From an uncultured Lachnospiraceae bacterium (GTDB lineage: Bacteria > Bacillota > Clostridia > Lachnospirales > Lachnospiraceae), in the NCBI GenBank assembly GCA_910577065.1, contig CAJTLD010000072.1:1-13396 (forward strand): a stretch of DNA of 13,396 nt. Direction: 5' to 3'. Under the pieces are notes generated by a model. It was not told the origin of the DNA and did not search any database. It was given only the letters and a program-made list of their open reading frames with translations. Positions 1 through 6,553 of this stretch are shown here, one piece after another. A program made the position numbers and the translations under genes. How positions within the stretch are numbered: the stretch's first letter is position 1; each line of letters begins with the position of its first letter.

Positions 1-160
1 CCCACTAAGTGGGGAATACATCTGCCGAAAAGCATTTTTCAAACACGCTCTAGCGCCGACCGGAGTGGAACGCAGACAACTTTAAACGGGCCGGATTCTG
101 TAACAGTGAAGCCGGAAGGCTGAGCTGTTTCCTATATCAGGAAAAATTAGACGCGTTATA
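1..160. other. Gene-free, hairpin-rich DNA upstream of pyk
   Basis: No gene with a start and ribosome binding site is visible. One frame is open from the left edge to a TGA at 121-123, but the translation is not recognised. The stretch holds several dyads: CCCAC-TAA-GTGGG at 1-13; CCGG-A-TTC-TGT / ACA-GT-GAA-G-CCGG at 91-115; and TTTCCT-atatc-AGGAAA at 128-144. None is followed by a T-run, so none is a convincing intrinsic terminator. It could be the 3' region of an upstream transcript or a structured RNA. Confidence 0.4.
34..51 (+). repeat. Intergenic short repeat, copy 1
   Basis: An A followed by TTTTTCAAACACGCTCT. The same 18-mer occurs at 6441-6458 with a single C/G difference. Both copies lie in gene-free DNA upstream of a + strand gene (pyk here, carD there), and both are followed within about 15 nt by CCGG. 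The function is unknown; it may be a fragment of a larger dispersed intergenic or RNA element. Confidence 0.5.
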
Positions 161-189
161 GTGACTTTTTAGAAATTTCATGGTAGAAT
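161..189 (+). promoter_or_regulatory. Housekeeping promoter for pyk
   Basis: The -35 is GTGACT (161-166, 4 of 6 to consensus) and the -10 is TAGAAT (184-189, 5 of 6), separated by exactly 17 bp. TGG directly before the -10 makes it an extended -10. Predicted transcription start is near 196, giving a leader of about 58 nt to the pyk ATG. Confidence 0.75.
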
Positions 190-253
190 AAATAAAAACT
201 GCAAAAAATGAGTAGTTTTTAATGAAAGAGCATTTAAGGAGGAAATTTTCAGA

Positions 254-1672
254 ATGAGAAAGACAAAGATTGTATGTACATTAGGTCCTGCAACCGATAA
301 GGATGATGTATTGGAGCAGTTAATCTCTGCCGGGATGAACGTTGCAAGGTGCAATTTTTCCCACGGCAGTTATGACGATCACAGGGTAAGGATAGACAAA
401 GTAAAGGAATTGCGTGAAAAACACGGCAAATCTACGGCGATCATGTTAGATACGAAAGGTCCGGAGATCCGCTTGGGACTGTTTCGGGATCATGAGGCTG
501 TTTTAGAGGCGGGGCAGAAATTTGTACTTTACTGCACAGGGGAGCATGAAGGGGATAAAGACGGCGTATCGATTACGTATCCGGAACTTTGTCAGGACGT
601 TGAAAGCGGCGCTACGATTTTGATTGACGACGGTTTGGTAGAAATGGAAGTATTAGAGCGCTCCGAGGAGTGTATTGTCTGTCAGGTGAAAAACGGCGGC
701 AAGGTTTCCGACCGCAAAGGGGTCAATGTCCCGAATGTAAAATTATCCATGCCGTTTTTAAGTGAGAAAGACAAAAACGATATTTTATTTGGGATCAAAA
801 ACGATGTGGATTTTATTGCGGCTTCTTTTGTACGCAGGGCGGACGATATCCGGAAAATGCGCAAATATTTAGACGATCACGGCGGATACGACGTGCATAT
901 TATTGCCAAAATCGAAAACAGGGAAGGTATGGAAAATATCGATGAAATTTTAGAGGCGGCGGAAGGCGTTATGGTTGCAAGGGGAGATATGGGCGTGGAA
1001 ATCCCATACGAAGAAGTCCCGGTACTCCAGAAACTGATTATCAAAAAATGCATTGCAGCCGGCAAACAGGTTATTACCGCGACTCAGATGTTAGAGTCCA
1101 TGATCAAAAACCCCAGGCCGACCAGGGCGGAAACAACCGACGTTGCAAACGCAATTTATGACGGGACCAGCGCAATTATGCTTTCTGGTGAAACGGCGGC
1201 CGGCCAGTATCCGGTGGAAGCGCTTTTGACCATGGTACGGATTGCAGAACGCACGGAGCAGGATATAGATTACAGAAAACGTTTCTTTGCAAGGGAACGT
1301 AAGGCCAACCCGGATATTACGGATGCAATCTGCCATGCAACCTGTACGACGGCGCTTGATCTGAACGCCAGGGCAATTGTAACGGTTACCAAAAGCGGTC
1401 ATTCTGCGAGGAATATTGCCAAATACTGCCCGGCATGCGGCGTAATCTGCGGTTCTATGGAAGAAAAAGTGGCAAGGCAGTTAAACCTTGTCTGGGGCGC
1501 GACGCCAGTGATATTAGAGAAAAAGAAAGATATCTTTGAATTGTTTGACCATGCGCTTGAAGTGGCACGGGAGAAGGGATATTTAAATACTGGGGATATT
1601 ACGGTAATTACGTCAGGCGTGCCGATTGGAGTGTCCGGAACAACGAATATGATCCGGGTACAGACGGTATAA
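254..1672 (+). CDS. pyk: Pyruvate kinase
   Basis: Cytoplasmic glycolytic enzyme that converts phosphoenolpyruvate and ADP to pyruvate and ATP. The 472-aa product has the short bacterial form, without the extra C-terminal PEP-utiliser-like domain of Bacillus enzymes (about 585 aa). Visible motifs: KTKIVCTLGPA at the N-terminus; TKGPEIR at 68-73, whose Glu71 is the residue associated with K+-dependent enzymes; the active-site signature IIAKIENREGMENIDE around Lys219 and Glu221; ARGDMGVEIP with metal ligand Asp245; and ATQMLESM with Thr277. The effector-binding C-domain spans about 345-472 and ends in the usual GVSGTTN loop. The B domain is about 70-165. AAGGAGG at 236-242 lies 11 nt before the ATG. 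The gene stands alone behind its own promoter, with no phosphofructokinase gene visible in the window. Confidence 0.97.
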   Translation: MRKTKIVCTLGPATDKDDVLEQLISAGMNVARCNFSHGSYDDHRVRIDKVKELREKHGKSTAIMLDTKGPEIRLGLFRDHEAVLEAGQKFVLYCTGEHEGDKDGVSITYPELCQDVESGATILIDDGLVEMEVLERSEECIVCQVKNGGKVSDRKGVNVPNVKLSMPFLSEKDKNDILFGIKNDVDFIAASFVRRADDIRKMRKYLDDHGGYDVHIIAKIENREGMENIDEILEAAEGVMVARGDMGVEIPYEEVPVLQKLIIKKCIAAGKQVITATQMLESMIKNPRPTRAETTDVANAIYDGTSAIMLSGETAAGQYPVEALLTMVRIAERTEQDIDYRKRFFARERKANPDITDAICHATCTTALDLNARAIVTVTKSGHSARNIAKYCPACGVICGSMEEKVARQLNLVWGATPVILEKKKDIFELFDHALEVAREKGYLNTGDITVITSGVPIGVSGTTNMIRVQTV

Positions 1673-2100
1673 AGGGTTATAGATCAGAATGCAGATCAAA
1701 GGAGAAAGAATGAAATAGGGCGTTTCTTTAAAGTCCATAATATCATTGAGTACAAGTCTCCGCAGGACAGTTTAAATATAGATGTATTTTATAAATCTTG
1801 TGCTTATGCAAGCTTATACAAATCTTATGGAAAGACGCTGGATGAGAGGAAAGCAGAAGATATTACGGTGTCGATTATCCGGGATGCAAAGCCAAGGGAA
1901 CTGTTTCGGTATTTTAAATCACATGGCTGTTCTCTGTCTAATCCTTGGAAGGGAATTGGCGGATTCCGTTTTGGAGATTAGCATAGAAGCAAACAGAAAG
2001 GCTATGGAAGAAATCCATTACAATGGAGTACGCAGCGGCAAAGAAAAATCTGACGGTAGACGAATTTTTGCAGAAACGAAAGGAATTGGGTATCAGATGA
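1673..2100 (+). pseudogene. Decayed PD-(D/E)XK-like hypothetical gene
   Basis: A remnant of a family common in Lachnospiraceae, usually called hypothetical or mislabelled 3-isopropylmalate dehydrogenase, with a Rpn/PD-(D/E)XK nuclease-like core. The frame directly after the pyk stop reads NEIGRFFKVHNIIEYKSPQD from 1709, then DITVSIIRDAKPRELF, ending at TAG 1978-1980. The E-Y-K of IIEYKSP would be the nuclease-type motif. There is no start codon or ribosome binding site, so the N-terminal part is gone. Similarity resumes in another frame at about 1950-2018 (ELADSVLEISIEANRKAMEE, like the family's C-terminal region), suggesting an internal deletion with frameshift. A third frame (2023-2100, MEYAAAKNLTVDEFLQKRKE) is open but unplaced. 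Family assignment is from memory and is moderately sure; the broken state is seen directly. Confidence 0.6.
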
Positions 2101-2133
2101 TACTCGGTTCCAATCCCTGCAGGTAAAAAAATA

Positions 2134-2161
2134 TCATAATTTAAAACCTCTTTCATACAAT
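2134..2161 (+). promoter_or_regulatory. Sigma-E-type sporulation promoter of spoIVA
   Basis: TCATAAT (2134-2140) and CATACAAT (2154-2161) are 13 bp apart. They match the sigma-E consensus as known in Bacillus (about KMATATT, 13-15 bp, CATACAMT), and the -10 matches fully. spoIVA is a known sigma-E mother-cell gene, so site and gene agree. Predicted transcription start is near 2168, with a leader of about 40 nt. Confidence 0.75.
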
Positions 2162-2209
2162 GTATAAAGTATTTTCCAAATAATACAAGGTAGGAAAGGG
2201 GTTATTTTT

Positions 2210-3700
2210 ATGGAACTTGCATCGGGCAGCAAAGAATTTAATCTTTATAAAGACATACAGCAAAGAACCGGCGGAGAAATTTACATCGGAATTGTAGGCC
2301 CGGTCCGCACCGGCAAATCCACATTTATCAAACGTTTTATGGATATTATGGTGCTTCCGAATATGGAAGACGAAAATACGAGGGCGAGGACCGTGGATGA
2401 GCTTCCGCAGTCTGCGCAGGGCAAAACGATTATGACAACCGAACCGAAATTTATCCCGAAAGACGCGGCAGCAATACGTTTGGACGGAGATACCGAGGTA
2501 AAGGTACGCTTAATTGACTGCGTGGGATATATGGTGGAGGGCGCTGCGGGCCATATGGAAGGAAATAACAAGCGCATGGTTAAAACACCCTGGTTTGACT
2601 ATGAAATTCCATTTGTGGATGCCGCATCCATCGGTACGCAAAAAGTAATTAAGGATCATTCTACCATCGGGATTGTCATTACAACGGACGGCTCGTTTGG
2701 CGAACTGAAAAGAGAAAATTATATTGCAGGGGAAGAAAAAACCATCGGAGAGCTAAAAACGCTCGGCAAGCCGTTTGTCATTTGTTTAAACTCCGAACGC
2801 CCCTACAGCGACGAAACGGTGAAACTGGCGGAACAGATGAAGGAAAAGTACCAGACGCCCGTTATCCCGGTAAGCTGCGAGCAGCTTAGAAAAGATGATA
2901 TCAATAAGATTCTGGAAAGTATCCTGTATGAATTTCCAATTGTGAAAATGGAATTTTACATACCCAAATGGGCGGAAATGCTGCCGTGTACGAACCGCAT
3001 GAAAGAAAGCGTTATTGAAAATGCGCGCGCGATTTTAAATACCGTTACAAAAGCAAAAGATATGGCCGCTATCAAAAAACAGGAGGATTCGGAGTACATT
3101 GCCGATATTCATCTGGATAAGATCGATCTGGCGCAGGGGCTTTTGAAAATTAAAATTGAAATGGAAGACAAATACTACTATGAGAATATCAGTGAACTGA
3201 CCGGCGTCCCAATCCAGGGCGAGTACCAGTTGATTTCCCTGATCAAAGAACTGTCCGCACAGAAAAGTTCTTTTGAAAAAGTGGCGGACGCGGTAACTGC
3301 GGTGCAGATGAAGGGGTACGGCGTAATTCACCCGCAGCTTGGAGATATTTCTTTAGAAGAGCCGGAACTTATCCGTCACGGCAATAAATACGGCGTAAAA
3401 CTTCGGGCGACGTCGCCTTCCGTACATCTGATCCGGGCAAATATCGAAACGGAAATCGCCCCGATTGTCGGAAGCGAAGAACAGGCTAAGGATCTGATTG
3501 CCTATATCAAAGAAGGGCAGAATACCCCAAGCGGCGTCTGGGATACAAATATATTCGGAAAGTCTGTCGGAGAACTGATGGAAGACGGCATCCGCAGCAA
3601 AATATCCATGATGGACGACGAATGCCAGATGAAGCTGCAGGATACGATGCAGAAAATCGTAAATGACAGCAACGGCGGGCTGGTCTGCATTATTATTTAA
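2210..3700 (+). CDS. spoIVA: Stage IV sporulation protein A, spore coat ATPase
   Basis: Mother-cell ATPase that polymerises on the forespore surface, forms the basement layer of the coat and is needed for cortex formation. The product is 496 aa (B. subtilis protein 492 aa) and matches from end to end. The N-terminal GTPase-like domain carries a Walker A GPVRTGKS at 30-37 (Lys36), the switch/sensor region GKTIMTTEP at 71-79, and a Walker B-like LIDCVG at 101-106. The family-specific middle region follows, then the C-terminal domain that ends GGLVCIII, like the GGLIAIIL of Bacillus. AAAGGGG at 2195-2201 lies 8 nt before the ATG. The gene appears monocistronic between its sigma-E promoter and the separate miaB promoter. 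Its presence shows that the organism descends from, and probably is, an endospore former. Confidence 0.97.
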   Translation: MELASGSKEFNLYKDIQQRTGGEIYIGIVGPVRTGKSTFIKRFMDIMVLPNMEDENTRARTVDELPQSAQGKTIMTTEPKFIPKDAAAIRLDGDTEVKVRLIDCVGYMVEGAAGHMEGNNKRMVKTPWFDYEIPFVDAASIGTQKVIKDHSTIGIVITTDGSFGELKRENYIAGEEKTIGELKTLGKPFVICLNSERPYSDETVKLAEQMKEKYQTPVIPVSCEQLRKDDINKILESILYEFPIVKMEFYIPKWAEMLPCTNRMKESVIENARAILNTVTKAKDMAAIKKQEDSEYIADIHLDKIDLAQGLLKIKIEMEDKYYYENISELTGVPIQGEYQLISLIKELSAQKSSFEKVADAVTAVQMKGYGVIHPQLGDISLEEPELIRHGNKYGVKLRATSPSVHLIRANIETEIAPIVGSEEQAKDLIAYIKEGQNTPSGVWDTNIFGKSVGELMEDGIRSKISMMDDECQMKLQDTMQKIVNDSNGGLVCIII

Positions 3701-3740
3701 GGACAGAAAAAATGGGCGGGCAGCCAAAGTGAATCTGTCC

Positions 3741-3769
3741 TTGACAGATGTATGCGGAAAATTTACAAT
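3741..3769 (+). promoter_or_regulatory. Strong housekeeping promoter of the miaB operon
   Basis: TTGACA (3741-3746), a 17-bp spacer and TACAAT (3764-3769), 11 of 12 to consensus. Predicted start is near 3776, about 35 nt before the miaB ATG. A small dyad CTGTC-ctt-GACAG (3735-3747) overlaps the -35, and its left arm can instead pair with GGACAG at 3701-3706 just after the spoIVA stop. Confidence 0.8.
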
Positions 3770-3810
3770 TGGTTCATGGAACAAATCCAACCAAAGGAGT
3801 AAATTTTAAA

Positions 3811-5289
3811 ATGCATCAGATGATTCACATAACCCCAATCCATTTACCCGCGGCTCCTGCTCCAACCGAGGAACCTGCGCGCCAGTATTTCTATATCCGG
3901 GCTGCGCGCGAATATATCCGCCAGTTATCGGCCCAAAAAGGGGAGCCGCTGACATTTCATGTTGCTACGTTTGGCTGCCAGATGAACGCAAAGGATTCCG
4001 AAAAGCTGACCGGGATACTGGAAGAAGCCGGATATCAAAAAAGTGATTCCGAAAACGCAGATTTTGTCCTTTACAACACCTGTACCGTGCGTGAGAATGC
4101 CAATAACAAAGTGTACGGCAGATTGGGCTATTTAAATGGATTTCAAAAGAAAAATCCCTTTATGATGATTGGCCTGTGCGGCTGCATGATGCAGGAGCCT
4201 GCCGTTGTGGATAAAATCAGGCAGAGTTACCGCTTTGTCAATTTGATTTTCGGCACGCATAATATCTACAAATTTGCGGAACTGCTGTATACGGCGTTAG
4301 AAAACACGTTCGGCAGGGACGGGGACAAAAACGGTTCTTCCATGACGGTTGATATTTGGCAGGATACCGACAAAATCGTGGAGGATTTGCCTGTAGAACG
4401 CAAATATACATTTAAGTCCGGCGTTAATATTATGTTTGGCTGTAATAATTTCTGCAGTTACTGTATCGTGCCGTATGTGCGCGGCAGGGAGCGCAGCCGA
4501 AAGCCGGGCGATATTTTACAGGAAATAAAAACCCTTGCGGCGGACGGCGTCAAAGAGGTTATGCTATTGGGCCAAAACGTCAATTCCTATGGTAAGAACT
4601 TAGAAGAGCCGTGTACGTTTGCACAGCTTTTGCGGGATGTGGCGGATATTGACGGTATAGAACGCATCCGCTTTATGACGTCCCATCCCAAAGATTTATC
4701 CGACGAATTAATTGCGGTAATGGCGCAGTCCGAAAAAATATGCCGCCACCTGCACCTGCCGTTACAGTCCGGCAGCACAAGGCTCCTTAAGATTATGAAC
4801 CGCAGGTATACGAAAGAACAATACCTTCACCTGGTTGAAAAAATGCGCGCCGCCATTCCTGATATTGCGATAACCACTGATATTATCGTGGGTTTTCCGG
4901 GAGAAACGGAAGAAGATTTTAATGAAACCATGGACGTTGTGTGCCGGGTGGGATTTGACAGCGCGTTTACGTTTCTTTATTCCAAACGGACTGGGACGCC
5001 TGCGGCCGCAATGGAAAACCAGGTACCCGAAGAGACGGTAAAAGCGCGGTTTGACCGCCTGCTGTATAAAGTCCAGGAAATTGCCGCAAAAAAAGCCATG
5101 CGCTACGAAGGCACTGTACAAAAGGTTTTGATAGAGCATGTCAACGAGCGGGACGAAAGCCTTGTTACCGGACGTTTAGATAACAATTCTATTGTCCACC
5201 TGCCGGGAAATGCGGGCATGATCGGAACAATCGCAGACGTGTATTTAAAAGAGTGCAAAGGCTTTTATTATATCGGGGAGGCCAGGTGA
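3811..5289 (+). CDS. miaB: tRNA-2-methylthio-N6-dimethylallyladenosine synthase
   Basis: Radical-SAM methylthiotransferase that adds the 2-methylthio group to i6A37 of tRNAs reading UNN codons. From the ATG at 3811 it is 492 aa. The N-terminal UPF0004 domain has cluster cysteines Cys56 (TFGCQMN), Cys91 (NTCTVRENA) and Cys125 (GLCGCMMQ). The radical-SAM core has the CxxxCxxC motif at Cys211, Cys215 and Cys218 (GCNNFCSYCIVPYVRGRERS). A TRAM RNA-binding domain occupies about 430-492. An N-terminal extension of about 45 residues precedes the conserved part. An upstream in-frame ATG at 3748 is rejected because it lies inside the promoter, before the predicted transcript start; AAAGGAG at 3793-3799 serves 3811. 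It is the first gene of an operon, four bases from the next start. Confidence 0.95.
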   Translation: MHQMIHITPIHLPAAPAPTEEPARQYFYIRAAREYIRQLSAQKGEPLTFHVATFGCQMNAKDSEKLTGILEEAGYQKSDSENADFVLYNTCTVRENANNKVYGRLGYLNGFQKKNPFMMIGLCGCMMQEPAVVDKIRQSYRFVNLIFGTHNIYKFAELLYTALENTFGRDGDKNGSSMTVDIWQDTDKIVEDLPVERKYTFKSGVNIMFGCNNFCSYCIVPYVRGRERSRKPGDILQEIKTLAADGVKEVMLLGQNVNSYGKNLEEPCTFAQLLRDVADIDGIERIRFMTSHPKDLSDELIAVMAQSEKICRHLHLPLQSGSTRLLKIMNRRYTKEQYLHLVEKMRAAIPDIAITTDIIVGFPGETEEDFNETMDVVCRVGFDSAFTFLYSKRTGTPAAAMENQVPEETVKARFDRLLYKVQEIAAKKAMRYEGTVQKVLIEHVNERDESLVTGRLDNNSIVHLPGNAGMIGTIADVYLKECKGFYYIGEAR

Positions 5290-5293
5290 AAAT

Positions 5294-5671
5294 ATGGCAA
5301 AGCGTTTTGGGAAAAGGGACGGCATATTTTTGGGAGTTCTTTTTGCTGTCCTGTTTTTTTTCTGCATTTCTTTTTATCTTTCGGAAAAGAAAGAGGGAGC
5401 GGTGGCGGAGGTAACCGTAGACGGGGAACTTTACGGTACGTATCCGCTGGATCAGGATCAGACGGTAGATATTATCATTGAAGAAACCGTTGCGAATGTC
5501 TTAGCGATCCAAAACAAAACGGCAGATATAACAAAAGCCAGCTGCCCGGACAAACTCTGCGTACACCAGAAAGCTATTTCCCATGCAAATGAGACTATAA
5601 TCTGTCTGCCCAACAAGGTTGTTGTAGAAATCAAGGGAGGCAGGGAACCTGCGCTGGATGCTTTTACTTAA
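5294..5671 (+). CDS. Membrane-anchored NusG domain II protein
   Basis: 125 aa with a short basic N-terminus, one hydrophobic segment at about 11-29, and an external NusG_II (DUF2-type) domain at about 35-115. Despite the name it lacks the NGN and KOW parts of the transcription factor NusG. Conserved features are SCPDKLC (Cys84, Cys89) and IICLPNKVVVEI (Cys104), a cysteine pattern typical of this stand-alone family. The biochemical role is unknown; genomes often place it beside Gx-transporter, ApbE or FMN-binding genes, which suggests an envelope redox or flavin link. That last point is inference. It starts 4 nt after the miaB stop, with GGGGAGG at 5275-5281 inside miaB. Its own TAA is embedded in the ribosome binding site of the next gene, so translation is probably coupled. 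Confidence 0.85.
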   Translation: MAKRFGKRDGIFLGVLFAVLFFFCISFYLSEKKEGAVAEVTVDGELYGTYPLDQDQTVDIIIEETVANVLAIQNKTADITKASCPDKLCVHQKAISHANETIICLPNKVVVEIKGGREPALDAFT

Positions 5672-5683
5672 GGAGGACTGGCC

Positions 5684-6172
5684 TTGAAACAGAAAACGGC
5701 GTATATGGGGATGTTTTTGGCGTTGGCGCTGATTCTTAGCTATGTGGAAGCGTTGATTCCGTTTCAGTTCGGGATTCCTGGCGTAAAGCTTGGGCTTGCA
5801 AACCTGGTTACGGTTATGATGCTCTACTGTACCGGCGCAAAAGAAGCCTTTCTTCTTTCCGTGTTGCGGATTGTACTGGCAGGCTTTTTGTTTGGAAACC
5901 CGTTTGGTATTATTTACGGCTTAAGCGGGGGTATATTAAGTTTTCTGGTCATGTACCTGCTCTGGCGCGGGGACAGGCTGCATGTGGTTTCCGTCAGCGT
6001 GGCAGGAGGGCTCTCCCATAATCTCGGGCAGCTTTTGGCAGCGTCTGCCGTAGTAGAAAACAGGAACTTGTTTTATTATTTGCCGGTATTGCTGGCAGCA
6101 GGTTTTGTTACCGGTTTTTTAATTGGGCTTCTGGCGCAGGAAATGATTGTAAGGGTGAAACGGCTGAAATGA
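5684..6172 (+). CDS. Gx transporter family membrane protein
   Basis: 162 aa and highly hydrophobic, with about five membrane segments: roughly 5-25, 30-55, 60-80, 85-108 and 128-152. It belongs to the Hpre_diP_synt_I family (PF07456), historically called heptaprenyl diphosphate synthase component I and now regarded as an ECF-transporter S-component-like Gx transporter; the substrate is unknown. Typical features are IPFQFGIPGVKLGLANL near 26-42 and the GNPFGIIYGLSGG region. The start is TTG at 5684: AAGGAGG at 5670-5676 sits 7 nt before it and overlaps the preceding stop codon. No polyprenyl synthetase gene follows, so a biosynthetic role is not supported here. It is the last gene of the miaB operon. 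Confidence 0.85.
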   Translation: MKQKTAYMGMFLALALILSYVEALIPFQFGIPGVKLGLANLVTVMMLYCTGAKEAFLLSVLRIVLAGFLFGNPFGIIYGLSGGILSFLVMYLLWRGDRLHVVSVSVAGGLSHNLGQLLAASAVVENRNLFYYLPVLLAAGFVTGFLIGLLAQEMIVRVKRLK

Positions 6173-6173
6173 T

Positions 6174-6190
6174 TTGTGCAATTTGCACAA
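6174..6190. promoter_or_regulatory. Perfect palindrome, operator-like
   Basis: TTGTGCAA-T-TTGCACAA, a perfect 8-bp inverted repeat around one base, beginning two bases after the Gx-transporter stop. No T-run follows, so it is not an intrinsic terminator. Its centre lies about 104 bp before the predicted start of the 6251-6279 promoter. It could be a binding site for a dimeric regulator or a 3'-end stabilising hairpin. Confidence 0.5.
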
Positions 6191-6205
6191 TGAAAATGGC
6201 GTGTT

Positions 6206-6227
6206 ATTTCATGAATGTTCACGAAAT
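6206..6227. promoter_or_regulatory. Imperfect 22-bp dyad, operator-like
   Basis: The half-sites are ATTTCaTGAA and TTCAcGAAAT around a central TG; 18 of 22 positions are symmetric. It is centred about 70 bp upstream of the predicted transcript start at 6286, a position suited to an activator or a repressor that loops DNA. No regulator can be named. Confidence 0.45.
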
Positions 6228-6230
6228 TCC

Positions 6231-6279
6231 AAAAAAATATCAAAAAAATACTGACAATAGCCTGAGGAAATGTTAAAAT
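6231..6279 (+). promoter_or_regulatory. Strong promoter with UP-like phased A-tracts
   Basis: The -35 CTGACA (6251-6256) and -10 TAAAAT (6274-6279) each match 5 of 6 and are spaced by 17 bp. Immediately upstream are two A7 tracts (6231-6237 and 6242-6248), 11 bp apart. Against a start near 6286 these cover about -55 to -49 and -44 to -38, the two UP-element subsites. An inverted repeat, ATAGCC (6257-6262) and GGCTAT (6293-6298), brackets the -10. Confidence 0.65.
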
Positions 6280-6301
6280 ATATATGACAGGGGGCTATCA
6301 G

Positions 6302-6344
6302 AAATCCGTTATGCTCACAGGAGCACAGCGGATTTTTATTATTT
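6302..6344 (+). terminator. Terminator-like hairpin, possible attenuator before carD
   Basis: AAATCCG (6302-6308) pairs with CGGATTT (6329-6335). Inside, TGCTC (6312-6316) pairs with GAGCA (6321-6325) over an ACAG loop. The T-rich tract TTTTTATTATTT follows. It begins only about 16 nt after the predicted transcript start, so it would make an RNA of about 55 nt, or act as an attenuator for carD. It could also end read-through from the miaB operon. Confidence 0.65.
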
Positions 6345-6553
6345 CATAAGAAAGACCGTACTGCATCCGGTTCAAAGTTAAAGTTTGAACCGTCTGCCTG
6401 GCGCCATTGCGATCGTAAATTGAAAATTTGTGTAATATTTATTTTTGAAACACGCTCTGGGATAGCCGGTTTTTCAATGAAATAAAATCCTTCCGGGAAT
6501 ACGCGCACTTTTTTATTCCCGGGGTTTTGGCCGGAGAGAAGGGAGGAAAAAAG
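6345..6553 (+). other. Long untranslated stretch before carD with two hairpins
   Basis: No gene is visible here. The stretch holds a 9-bp hairpin CGGTTCAAA / TTTGAACCG (6368-6376 and 6384-6392), copy 2 of the intergenic repeat (6441-6458), and a 9-bp hairpin CCGGGAATA / TATTCCCGG (6493-6501 and 6514-6522) ending 31 nt before the carD ATG. No second convincing promoter was found, so carD may depend on read-through of the 6302-6344 hairpin. Confidence 0.45.
6441..6458 (+). repeat. Intergenic short repeat, copy 2
   Basis: An A followed by TTTTTGAAACACGCTCT, 17 of 18 identical to 34-51 and in the same orientation. It lies about 95 bp before the carD start. The sequence after it diverges (GGGATAGCCGG against AGCGCCGACCGG), though both reach CCGG. 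Confidence 0.5.

Noticed and set aside
1782..2126. 114-codon open frame between pyk and spoIVA
   Set aside because: No ribosome binding site; most of it is out of frame with the recognisable protein similarity. It is part of the decayed gene at 1673-2100, though its middle holds one displaced piece of that family.
3701..3740. GGACAG/CTGTCC hairpin as spoIVA terminator
   Set aside because: Six-bp stem with a 28-nt loop and no T-run; not a credible intrinsic terminator.
3353..3790. 145-codon minus-strand frame
   Set aside because: It is antisense to the conserved spoIVA C-terminus and the miaB promoter, with no supporting signals.
3748..3810. Upstream in-frame ATG for miaB
   Set aside because: It lies in the spacer of the TTGACA/TACAAT promoter, before the predicted transcript start, and has no ribosome binding site; 3811 has one.
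6284..6349. 21-codon ATG mini-gene over the terminator-like hairpin
   Set aside because: No ribosome binding site, and its ATG falls at or just before the predicted transcript start; the composition is explained by the hairpin.
6527..6553. Upstream in-frame TTG for the CarD gene
   Set aside because: The added residues are simply the translated GGGAGG ribosome site that serves the ATG at 6554.
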